From NCBI GenBank assembly GCA_035528275.1, contig DATKYV010000354.1:1-9958 (forward strand): 9,958 nt of DNA, read 5' to 3'. The position numbers were made by a program, and so were the translations under genes. Source of the DNA: DATKYV01 sp035528275. GTDB lineage: Bacteria; Acidobacteriota; Terriglobia; UBA7540. The first letter of the stretch is position 1. Every line of letters begins with the position of its first letter. Shown here piece after piece: positions 1-5,588 of this stretch. The notes beneath the pieces were generated by a model. It was given only the letters and a program-made list of their open reading frames with translations. It ran no database searches and had not been told where the DNA came from.

Positions 1-705
1 GACGAGATGACGACACTGCGCTGGCGCTCCAACAATGTTTTTTCATGTCCGCTGGTCATTCGCACGCCGATCGGCGGATATCTCGCCGGCGGCGCCATCT
101 ATCACAGCCAGTCGGGAGAGTCCATCTTCACCCACCTGCCCGGGCTGCGCGTGGTGATGCCCTCAACGGCGCTCGACGCCAACGGCCTGCTCCGTACCGC
201 CATTCGCTGCGACGATCCGGTGCTGTTTCTCGAGCCCAAACACCTCTACCGCCAGACGCACAACCGCAGCCCGTATCCGGGGCGCGATTACATGATCCCC
301 TTCGGGAAGGCCAAGCTGGTCCGTGAAGGGGACGACCTGACGATTGTCACTTACGGTTCTTTGGTGGTTCGCGCCGTTCAGGCGGCGAAGACTCTGGAGG
401 AGGAAGGAATCCGGGCGGAAATTCTGGATTTGCGCTCGCTCAACCCCTACGACTGGGAACTGATCTCCGCATCAGTGAAGAAAACCAGCCGCGTGCTCGT
501 GCTGCACGAGGATGCGATTTCTTGGGGATACGGCGCCGAAATCGCCGCGCGCATCGCCGAAGAACTGTTTGAATTCCTCGACGCACCGGTCCGCCGCCTG
601 GCCGGGAAAGATGTCTACATCCCCTACCATCCGGTGCTCGAGGATGCCGTCCTGCCTCAGCCGGCGGATATCGTCAGGGTGGCTCAGGAACTCGCGGCTT
701 ACTGA
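1..705 (+). CDS. 2-oxoacid dehydrogenase E1 component, beta subunit (5' end cut by window)
   Basis: This is the beta subunit of a thiamine-diphosphate E1 enzyme that decarboxylates pyruvate or branched-chain 2-oxoacids and passes the acyl group to the E2 lipoyl domain in the cytoplasm. The reading frame is open from base 1. Visible family blocks are PLVIRTPIGG, the YHSQSGES block, PGLRVVMPSTALDANGLL and DPVLFLEPKHLYR of the pyrimidine-binding domain. The transketolase C-terminal domain follows from GKAKLVREGDDLTIVTYG through ILDLRSLNPYD and VLVLHED to the end. About 234 residues are present; family members have about 325, so roughly 90-100 N-terminal residues, including the catalytic glutamate, lie outside. 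The ATG at base 7 is therefore internal. The E1 alpha gene is expected just upstream. Substrate (branched-chain versus pyruvate) cannot be decided here, although the LEPKHLYR-type sequence is typical of bkd-like proteins. Confidence 0.93.
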   Translation, partial: DEMTTLRWRSNNVFSCPLVIRTPIGGYLAGGAIYHSQSGESIFTHLPGLRVVMPSTALDANGLLRTAIRCDDPVLFLEPKHLYRQTHNRSPYPGRDYMIPFGKAKLVREGDDLTIVTYGSLVVRAVQAAKTLEEEGIRAEILDLRSLNPYDWELISASVKKTSRVLVLHEDAISWGYGAEIAARIAEELFEFLDAPVRRLAGKDVYIPYHPVLEDAVLPQPADIVRVAQELAAY

Positions 706-712
706 CAGTATT

Positions 713-754
713 GGAAAAACGAAAATCGAAATTGGAAACTCGAAATTGGAAACT
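713..754. repeat. Heptanucleotide tandem repeat array 1 (SGAAAHT type)
   Basis: Six seven-base units lie end to end, starting 8 bases after the E1 beta stop codon: GGAAAAA, CGAAAAT, CGAAATT, GGAAACT, CGAAATT, GGAAACT. The period is exactly seven with no indel. A partly inverted copy of the same units lies at 773-793 on the other strand (CGAAACT, GGAAACC, TGAAACC). Seven-base short tandem repeats between genes are known in some bacteria, for example the STRRs of cyanobacteria. The function here is unknown. Confidence 0.8.
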
Positions 755-795
755 CGGGCGGCGCGACGGTCGGGTTTCAGGTTTCCAGTTTCGGG
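739..795. repeat. Imperfect inverted repeat built from heptamer arrays; possible hairpin after E1 beta
   Basis: CGAAATTGGAAAC at 741-753 pairs with GTTTCCAGTTTCG at 781-793 along 13 positions. The only non-Watson-Crick position (746/788) is a U-G wobble in plus-strand RNA. The stem extends outward by a wobble at 740/794 and a C-G pair at 739/795. The loop is about 27 bases and contains a GC-rich stretch. No U-run follows, so this is not a classic intrinsic terminator. It could still cap the 3' end of the E1 beta transcript or separate the two convergent units. Confidence 0.55.
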
Positions 796-841
796 CCCAG
801 CGCGGCAACTTGCCAGCAGCGGACAGAGCTCAAACGGTGAA

Positions 842-876
842 GGACCAACGACCAGGGACAACGGACAAAGGACAAA
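842..876. repeat. Heptanucleotide tandem repeat array 2 (GGACAAA type)
   Basis: Five seven-base units follow each other: GGACCAA, CGACCAG, GGACAAC, GGACAAA, GGACAAA. The array ends 9 bases before the stop codon of the convergent zinc-ribbon gene. The unit differs from array 1 but the period is the same, and the pattern of S-G-A followed by A/C-rich bases is shared. No coding frame explains it, because both strands are non-coding here. Confidence 0.75.
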
Positions 877-885
877 AGCCGTCTT

Positions 886-1041
886 TCACCCAATCCCCAG
901 CTCATCCACCTTTTCGAGCGGCGTTCCACACCGCCGGCAGATGATGGCTGCGCAGTCGCCGCAAACCAGGGGATCGTCGACTTCCCGATCGCAGGCCGGG
1001 CAGTAGAGCGGTTCGCCTTCGGTTTCCTCGACGTCTCCCAT
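886..1041 (-). CDS. Small zinc-ribbon protein (51 aa)
   Basis: This short gene runs from ATG at 1041 to TGA at 888-886 on the minus strand. It encodes an acidic 51-residue protein with three CxxC knuckles: C14/C17 (YCPACDRE), C27/C30 (VCGDC) and C35/C38 (ICRRCGTPLE). Two such pairs are enough for one zinc-ribbon site, and the third could form a second site or give alternative ligands. A strong Shine-Dalgarno sequence (GGAGG) lies 8 bases before the ATG, which supports real translation. The gene begins 51 bases after the stop of the alpha/beta hydrolase on the same strand, so the two are probably co-transcribed. Its role is unknown; zinc ribbons of this size usually act as protein- or nucleic-acid-binding modules. 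The Cys spacing and the ribosome binding site make a chance frame unlikely. Confidence 0.85.
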   Translation of the reverse strand: MGDVEETEGEPLYCPACDREVDDPLVCGDCAAIICRRCGTPLEKVDELGIG

Positions 1042-1092
1042 CGTCTTGCCTCCGTTCCGGCCAGCAGAAACTAAGCGGGCACTCCGCGCAGG

Positions 1093-1737
1093 CTAAGGCT
1101 TTCCCGCACCCTGGACAAGCTCCGGGAAGGTCTCCTCGAGAAACGAGCCAACGGCCGATTGGACTTCATCGAGCTTGCCGGTGAAGAAGTGGTCTGCGTC
1201 TTCAATCCACCGAATCTGCTTGGGCTCGGTCAATGAGGCAAAGAGTTCCTCGACCTGGGTGCGAGACCCGAAGGGATCTTTCGTTCCCTGGACTATCAGT
1301 TTGGGCTTCGGGGCGGAGTGGAGAAAACCCAGGTCCGCGGAGCCTGTCGGGACACCGATTCCCACCAGGGCGCAGGCGCGCGAGTCTCGAGACCCCACCT
1401 CGAGTCCCACCCAGGCACCGAAGGAGAAGCCCATGACGCAGGTTTTGGTTTCGGGGTATCGCTCGGCCAGATAGTCGAGTGCGGCGCGGAGATCGTCTCG
1501 CTCGCCCCTTCCTTCGTCGAAATCTCCATGGCTCTTGCCGACACCGCGAAAGTTGAAGCGCAGTGTCGGGATTCCCAACTGGATCGCAGCCTTGGCCGCC
1601 CGGTAGACGACCTTGGTGTGCATTGTTCCGCCGTACTGGGGGTGAGGGTGACACACCACGGCGGCGAGGCGCGCGGGAGGCTCGGGGTCCCATTCGAGAA
1701 GGGCTTCGAGGCGCCCGGCGGGTCCGGGGATGTCCAA
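1093..1737 (-). CDS. Alpha/beta hydrolase (COG2945-like, HPHP type)
   Basis: This is a cytoplasmic serine hydrolase of the alpha/beta fold, about 214 residues from the TTG at 1737. The substrate is unknown; esterase or thioesterase activity is likely. Counting from that TTG, the HPHPQYGG block (residues 30-37) is the oxyanion-hole loop typical of COG2945 proteins. The nucleophile elbow GFSFG places Ser105. Asp154 (GTKDPFG) and His183 (DADHFF) complete the triad. The block RFNFRGVGKSHGDFDEGRGE is also characteristic. The whole domain is intact. The start is uncertain: there is no ATG or GTG, and the strong AAGGAGGAG at 1764-1756 is 18 bases from the TTG, which is too far. A non-standard ACG (1752) or ATC (1755) start would be better spaced and would add TKAERL before DIPGPAGR. 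The zinc-ribbon gene follows 51 bases downstream. Confidence 0.9.
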   Translation of the reverse strand: MDIPGPAGRLEALLEWDPEPPARLAAVVCHPHPQYGGTMHTKVVYRAAKAAIQLGIPTLRFNFRGVGKSHGDFDEGRGERDDLRAALDYLAERYPETKTCVMGFSFGAWVGLEVGSRDSRACALVGIGVPTGSADLGFLHSAPKPKLIVQGTKDPFGSRTQVEELFASLTEPKQIRWIEDADHFFTGKLDEVQSAVGSFLEETFPELVQGAGKP

Positions 1738-1755
1738 TCGTTCGGCCTTCGTGAT

Positions 1756-1764
1756 CTCCTCCTT
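1756..1764 (-). promoter_or_regulatory. Strong Shine-Dalgarno sequence of the hydrolase gene
   Basis: AAGGAGGAG on the minus strand is a near-perfect ribosome binding site, but no ATG, GTG or TTG lies 5-10 bases downstream. The first standard start codon is the TTG at 1737. An in-frame ACG at 1752-1750 is 5 bases after GGAGG. This suggests either a near-cognate start or a mutated start codon. Confidence 0.6.
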
Positions 1765-1779
1765 GGATTCCTGCGATGA

Positions 1780-1859
1780 ATTCTACACCTGGAAACCGGC
1801 CGAGCGGCGGAGAATCACATCCTGCTGCGCGGCCCTCCGGGGGGTATATGGTGTAGAAT
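1780..1859. promoter_or_regulatory. Divergent promoter/operator candidate with 10-bp inverted repeat
   Basis: ATTCTACACC (1780-1789) and GGTGTAGAAT (1850-1859) are a perfect 10-bp inverted repeat with 60 bases between them, in the gap between divergent transcription units. Each arm, read in the direction of its own gene, gives GGTGTAGAAT, which contains a TAGAAT hexamer close to the sigma-70 -10 consensus. No convincing -35 box is found 16-18 bases upstream of either. The symmetric arms could be paired -10 elements or paired sites for one regulator. This is inference from position and symmetry. Confidence 0.4.
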
Positions 1860-1865
1860 GACGAT

Positions 1866-1944
1866 CACGGTCTTCTGTGACCCAAGGGGCCCGTGGATCG
1901 AGACTTCTGTGATGTCGCAAGACCTTCACTGACCCAAGACCGTG
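1866..1944. repeat. Leader region with inverted repeat and imperfect direct repeats
   Basis: CACGGTCTT (1866-1874) and AAGACCGTG (1936-1944) are perfect inverted repeats of 9 bp. Between and within them lie related direct copies: CTTCTGTGACCCAAG from 1872, CTTCTGTGATGTCGCAAG from 1904 and CTTCACTGACCCAAG from 1924. The region is upstream of the SH3 gene and downstream of the possible plus-strand -10 element, so it would be in its 5' leader. It could fold into a long stem or bind a regulator. No function can be assigned from sequence alone. Confidence 0.45.
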
Positions 1945-2007
1945 TCCGGGAAATCCTGAAATGACGGATGGAGTGGTTCCATACGATCCTTAGTCACCAT
2001 CCTGATC

Positions 2008-2964
2008 TTGTTGGTCGCCGCCGGCGGTGCCGTGTACTACATCCTCGTGTACCGCCCTGCGCACCGACCACCCTTGGAGGTGGCCTACGTCCTGGCGGAC
2101 ACGCTCGAGGTGTTCAATTCGCCGGCGCGCGTCCGTGTCCGCGTGGCGACGGCCAAATCGGGTGACCGGGTCGAAGTCCTCGAGCGGTCGCGCGATTGGG
2201 CGCGTGTCCGCCTCACTGATGAGACTGCCGGTTGGGCGGAGGCGGGCGGGTTGGTCGACGTCGAGACACACGACCGCGGCCAGCAACTCCTCAGGGAATT
2301 GAAAGACGAACTCCCCCAGGCCGACGGCCACCTGGCGACGGTTGCCAACCTGCGTCTGGAGCCTTCCCGCGACGCGCCACAATTGGACCAGCTCTCTCCC
2401 AACCAGAGCGTGGAGGTCTTTGGGCGGCGGATGGTGGAACGCCCGCCGCAGCCGGATGCTCCTCCCTCAACCCCAGCCCTCCGCGAAGCCTGGTACCTTG
2501 TCCGCGCGGGTTCCAAGGCCGGTTGGCTGCTGGGACGATTCGTTAGCCTGGACATTCCTGACGCCATCTCCATGTATGCCCAATCTGCCAACGTCGTGGC
2601 GTGGCTGGTGCTGAATACTGTGGAGGACGACGGCCGCCAGGTGCCCCAGTACCTTGCCGCGGACCGCAGCGGGTCCCAGGAGATCGACTTCAGTCGCATC
2701 CGGGTTTTCACGTGGTGGGCGGCGCGGCAACAGTATGCGACGGCGTACGTGGAAAGCAATCTTAACGGCTTCTTTCCCATCCAAGTCGGAAAAAGGGATG
2801 ACGTTCCGCATTTTCGTTTGCGCCTCGAAGACCGGAAGGGGAACCGGTTTCAGAAGGTCTATGCCATGCACGGAACCATCGTGAGACCGGTGGGAACCGT
2901 CGAAGGTTGGGAGAGCGAAGATATGCCGGAGCGTCCGGCAGCAAGACCGAAGCGCGCGCGTTGA
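2008..2964 (+). CDS. Membrane-anchored protein with two bacterial SH3-like domains
   Basis: The protein has an N-terminal hydrophobic segment (VAAGGAVYYILVY) and then a large extracytoplasmic part. Residues about 25-85 form an SH3-like domain with the usual course: LEVFNSP, GDRVEVLER, DWARVRLTDETAGWAEAGGL. Residues about 108-181 form a second: ATVANLRLEPS, LSPNQSVEVFGR, WYLVRAGSKAGWLLGRFVS. A C-terminal part of about 135 residues follows that I do not recognise, ending in a basic tail. Such proteins usually bind cell-wall or envelope ligands. The start is doubtful. TTG at 2008 cuts into the membrane helix; the frame is open back to 1960, and SLVTILILLVAAGG would make a full helix. The ATG at 1968 is in another frame, and ATA at 1981 sits 7 bases after GGAG. 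The acyltransferase gene follows after 56 bases, probably in the same transcript. Confidence 0.8.
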   Translation: MLVAAGGAVYYILVYRPAHRPPLEVAYVLADTLEVFNSPARVRVRVATAKSGDRVEVLERSRDWARVRLTDETAGWAEAGGLVDVETHDRGQQLLRELKDELPQADGHLATVANLRLEPSRDAPQLDQLSPNQSVEVFGRRMVERPPQPDAPPSTPALREAWYLVRAGSKAGWLLGRFVSLDIPDAISMYAQSANVVAWLVLNTVEDDGRQVPQYLAADRSGSQEIDFSRIRVFTWWAARQQYATAYVESNLNGFFPIQVGKRDDVPHFRLRLEDRKGNRFQKVYAMHGTIVRPVGTVEGWESEDMPERPAARPKRAR

Positions 2965-3020
2965 GGCGGGCGCGCGGCGATTCGGACCTCCACACGGATG
3001 CCTTGATACAGGGAGACTAC

Positions 3021-4397
3021 ATGGAGACAACCGGCCGAGAGTCGGATATCCAACCCCACACCGAATCGGGCTACAAAGTTCTGCGGGCGCTGGTGCGGGG
3101 GTGGTTCGGCGTCGTCTTCAGCAGAATCCGTCTTTTGCGCGCGGAACTTTTACCCGATTCGGGCGCGGCGATCCTGGTCATCAGCCATCCGGCAAGTTTC
3201 CTCGACGCGCTCATCTTGGTCGCGGCATTCAAGCGACAGATCCATTGTCTCTTGAGTCGGGATCTGATGCGTGGCATCTTGCGCGGTTTAATCGCCCGGC
3301 GCCTGGGGATGATTCCCTACGATCCTGCGGGACTCGATCGCCAGGCGGCGCTCCGCGCGGCGGGCGAGGCTCTGGAGAATCATCGCGTGGTTGTGGTTTT
3401 TGCCGACCAGCGGAAGGGAAAGAGCGGGGGCCCGTTGCCAATCGCCACAACCGCGGCAACCCTGGCGCTTCAAATCGTGTTGCGCCATTCCGGTGCGTAC
3501 AACCTTCCCCTCTTCCCGGTACATATCTGTCTCCCCATCGGCCCGGCGCGGGGCGGCGAGGTGGTTCTCTACGTCGACGCGCCCGTGCCCCTCGGGGAGA
3601 GCCTCGCACCGCGCGAAGGCGATCCGGCGGCCAAGGTTCGCAAGCTGGCCGAGACGGTTGAGCAGAACTTTCAAGCCAACGCTTTCCGTCTTCACGACGG
3701 CGACATCAAAAACTTGCTGGTCGACCTCGAAGAAATCCTGAGGACGGACCTGGCAGAGGATTGGGCCGAGAGACCCAATTGGAAACAGAATACCGAAGGC
3801 TTCAAGCTGAGCGAGTTTGTTGCCGATTGGGTGGGCCAGCTCAACTCCCTGAACCCCGGGCGGCTCGTGGCCTTGCGCCATGAGTTGACGAGGTACCGCG
3901 AGGAGCGGCGGCGCTGGTCGCTGCAACGGTTCGAGGTGGAAGGTGCGACGTGGCTGGAATCCCTCCCGCGGCGCTTCTGGCTCTGGTTGGAGAGCCTGGC
4001 CGGATTTCCCGTAGCCCTCTACGGCTTGCTCAATCACCTGGCGGCCGGGGCGACGCTTTTTTGGGGCGGGCTCCTGAAGAAAGACAGTGGACGCGATTCC
4101 AGGGCCCTATGGGGATGGCGTGCCCTTGTGGTGCTGGGTTTCTATGTGGCGCAAGTATTGCTCTGCGCCCACCTGCTGGGGCGAGCGGCCGCAGGGTACT
4201 ATGCGTTGACACTTCCGGTGACCGGCGCGTACTTGTGGCGCTACGGGTGGCTGGTGCGGAATCGGACCCGGCTTCTCCTTCTCTCTGTGGCTCTCGGGCG
4301 GAGCTCGGATAAGCTGGCGCAAGCTCGCAAGCGGTTCATTGAGGATTTGAACTTGGGCCGCGACGCGTACGCCGACGCGCTCGGCGTTCCTCACTGA
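3021..4397 (+). CDS. PlsC-like glycerol(phosphate) acyltransferase with long C-terminal membrane-associated extension
   Basis: This 458-residue protein resembles PF01553 acyltransferases, which transfer fatty acyl groups to glycerol phosphates at the inner face of the membrane. The catalytic motif is SHPASFLDALI (His56, Asp62), with the H-x5-D spacing of HPNSLLD-type bacterial and Gpt2/Sct1-like enzymes rather than the H-x4-D of classical PlsC. The substrate-binding block that is usually FPEG reads VVVFADQRKGKSGGP (about 123-138), so the usual Glu and Gly are replaced. GPLPIATTAATLALQ and LPLFPVHICLP match the later blocks. Residues 220-330 are a charged helical region, and about 366-387 and 392-411 look like two membrane helices. 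ATG at 3021 is chosen because GGGAG lies 5 bases before it. The frame stays open to 2907, but that part overlaps the end of the SH3 gene. Because the FPEG block is altered, substrate or activity may differ. Confidence 0.8.
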   Translation: METTGRESDIQPHTESGYKVLRALVRGWFGVVFSRIRLLRAELLPDSGAAILVISHPASFLDALILVAAFKRQIHCLLSRDLMRGILRGLIARRLGMIPYDPAGLDRQAALRAAGEALENHRVVVVFADQRKGKSGGPLPIATTAATLALQIVLRHSGAYNLPLFPVHICLPIGPARGGEVVLYVDAPVPLGESLAPREGDPAAKVRKLAETVEQNFQANAFRLHDGDIKNLLVDLEEILRTDLAEDWAERPNWKQNTEGFKLSEFVADWVGQLNSLNPGRLVALRHELTRYREERRRWSLQRFEVEGATWLESLPRRFWLWLESLAGFPVALYGLLNHLAAGATLFWGGLLKKDSGRDSRALWGWRALVVLGFYVAQVLLCAHLLGRAAAGYYALTLPVTGAYLWRYGWLVRNRTRLLLLSVALGRSSDKLAQARKRFIEDLNLGRDAYADALGVPH

Positions 4398-4401
4398 GCG
4401 T

Positions 4402-4436
4402 GGAAACTCGAAAATAGAAACTCGAAACTCGAAAAT
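4402..4436. repeat. Heptanucleotide tandem repeat array 3 (SGAAAHT type)
   Basis: Five seven-base units begin 5 bases after the acyltransferase stop: GGAAACT, CGAAAAT, AGAAACT, CGAAACT, CGAAAAT. They match the units of array 1, more than 3.6 kb away, so this is a dispersed family rather than a local duplication. From 4437 to the next start at 4506 I see no further repeat, promoter or small gene; a G-run (about 4494-4499) precedes the GTG start. Confidence 0.8.
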
Positions 4437-4505
4437 CGATTCATACGCTGAAGGTCCGTACTCGTTTCCCCAGCCAGTAGGGCTTCATCCACGGGGGGAT
4501 GGATC

Positions 4506-5480
4506 GTGTCCGAAACTGACTCACACGCTGTCGCTTCGTCCCAGGCTGAGTCTCCCGCAGGTCGCGTCCATCAACTCGCGGAGCTCAGTTTCAAACGCAT
4601 CGACGCGCTCGACCGCGAGCGAACGGTTGTCCTTTTCTCTGTCAGCCCGCTGGAAGAGCATGGCCCGCACCTGCCGGTGGGTACCGACGTCTTTCACTCC
4701 GAATTCTTCAACCCGGAGTTGGCGAAACGGATCATCAGCGAAAAGCCGGGTTGGAACGTGCTCATCGGCCCGCCGATTCCCATCGGCTCATCGGCGTTTG
4801 ACCACGCCGGGACGCTGCTGGTGCGTCCACGAACCGTCCGCAACGCAACGCTTGATTACGGCGCGGCGCTGGCGCGGCACGGCTTCCGCTACATCCTGGT
4901 GACCAACGCCCACGCCGGACCGCGGCACTTGGTGGCCCTGGAGGAGGCGGCGGCGGTGGTTTCACGCCGGCACGGTGTGCGGATGCTTTCGGTGAGCGGG
5001 CCGGTATTGTGGGGATTCCTCCGCGGCCAGTTCGCAGACCGTGTGGAGCCGCTGCTCGGGCGCCCTCTCACTCCTGAAGAACGGAGGGCCATCCGGGGCG
5101 ATTCGCACGGAGGAATGTGGGAGACATCGCTGCTTTTGCGCTCTCGCCCCGAGCTCGTGGAGGAAAACTACCGCGAGCTGGATCCGATTCGCTTCACTTT
5201 TCTCGACAACTTCCGCAAGAACTATCCGTTGCGGATGGGAAATCAGTTGGGCTACGTCGGGTCGCCCGCGGCGGCGACACGGGAGCTTGGTGAGGTAGCG
5301 CGCCGCGTTTTGGTGGACGTCACCTGGGCGGCCGTTCGCCCGGCCCTCGACGCACAGAACGAGACCTGGTGGCAGACCTCCTGGTTCTATAAGGTCCCTT
5401 TTTTGCGCACATCGTTTCCCTACGTCGCCGGCGCTGTCGGACTCCTTGTTTTGATATCTCTGATTTGGTGGCTGCGTTGA
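4506..5480 (+). CDS. Creatininase-family amidohydrolase with C-terminal membrane anchor
   Basis: This 324-residue protein belongs to the creatininase family (PF02633), metal-dependent enzymes that open cyclic amides or remove formyl or peptide groups. The metal-binding block is SPLEEHGPHLPVGTD, with Glu50, His52 and Asp61. VTNAHAGPRH at 132-141 matches the family's NGHGGN block, giving His136, but the final Asn is Pro139. SHGGMWETS (200-208) matches the conserved HAGxxETS block with Glu206. What is odd is the end: residues about 304-323 (FPYVAGAVGLLVLISLIWWL) form a single hydrophobic helix directly before the last Arg, so the enzyme is probably tail-anchored with its active site in the cytoplasm. 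Most family members are soluble, about 240-270 residues. The start is GTG at 4506 after a G-rich stretch. The cyclodeaminase-family gene follows after 108 bases. Substrate unknown. Confidence 0.87.
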   Translation: MSETDSHAVASSQAESPAGRVHQLAELSFKRIDALDRERTVVLFSVSPLEEHGPHLPVGTDVFHSEFFNPELAKRIISEKPGWNVLIGPPIPIGSSAFDHAGTLLVRPRTVRNATLDYGAALARHGFRYILVTNAHAGPRHLVALEEAAAVVSRRHGVRMLSVSGPVLWGFLRGQFADRVEPLLGRPLTPEERRAIRGDSHGGMWETSLLLRSRPELVEENYRELDPIRFTFLDNFRKNYPLRMGNQLGYVGSPAAATRELGEVARRVLVDVTWAAVRPALDAQNETWWQTSWFYKVPFLRTSFPYVAGAVGLLVLISLIWWLR

Positions 5481-5484
5481 CGGG

Positions 5485-5512
5485 GTCCGGAGACGAGAGT
5501 CCGGAGTCCGGG
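5485..5512. repeat. Heptanucleotide tandem repeat array 4 (GTCCGGA type)
   Basis: Four seven-base units begin 5 bases after the creatininase-family stop: GTCCGGA, GACGAGA, GTCCGGA, GTCCGGG. The core TCCGGA is itself palindromic, and an inverted copy (CTCCGGAC) occurs near 5549. The unit sequence differs from arrays 1-3, but the period of seven and the position just after a stop codon are the same. The rest of the gap to 5588 holds a short palindrome (TTCCTGAGGAA) and a GAGG ribosome-binding candidate at 5572. Confidence 0.7.
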
Positions 5513-5588
5513 ACAATTTCCTGAGGAAGGCATCAAAGCAGCAACTCCGGACGCCGCACGCCCAGACTTCTGAGGTTTGCGACAAGCT

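Noticed and set aside
713..876. CRISPR array
   Set aside because: The repeats are only seven bases with no spacers and there are no cas genes.
512..1006. Open frame of 164 codons on the plus strand spanning the end of E1 beta, the repeats and the zinc ribbon
   Set aside because: It crosses the repeat arrays and runs opposite the zinc-ribbon gene; the translation has no domain.
1858..1932. Short plus-strand frame of 24 codons in the leader before the SH3 gene
   Set aside because: There is no ribosome binding site at a proper distance, and its ATG overlaps the putative -10 element, so it is unlikely to be translated.
2085..2780. Open frame of 231 codons on the minus strand
   Set aside because: It is antisense to the SH3 gene, and the translation is low-complexity Ser/Arg/Thr without family resemblance.
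3288..4037. Open frame of 249 codons on the minus strand
   Set aside because: It is antisense to the acyltransferase gene, has no motif and no ribosome binding site.
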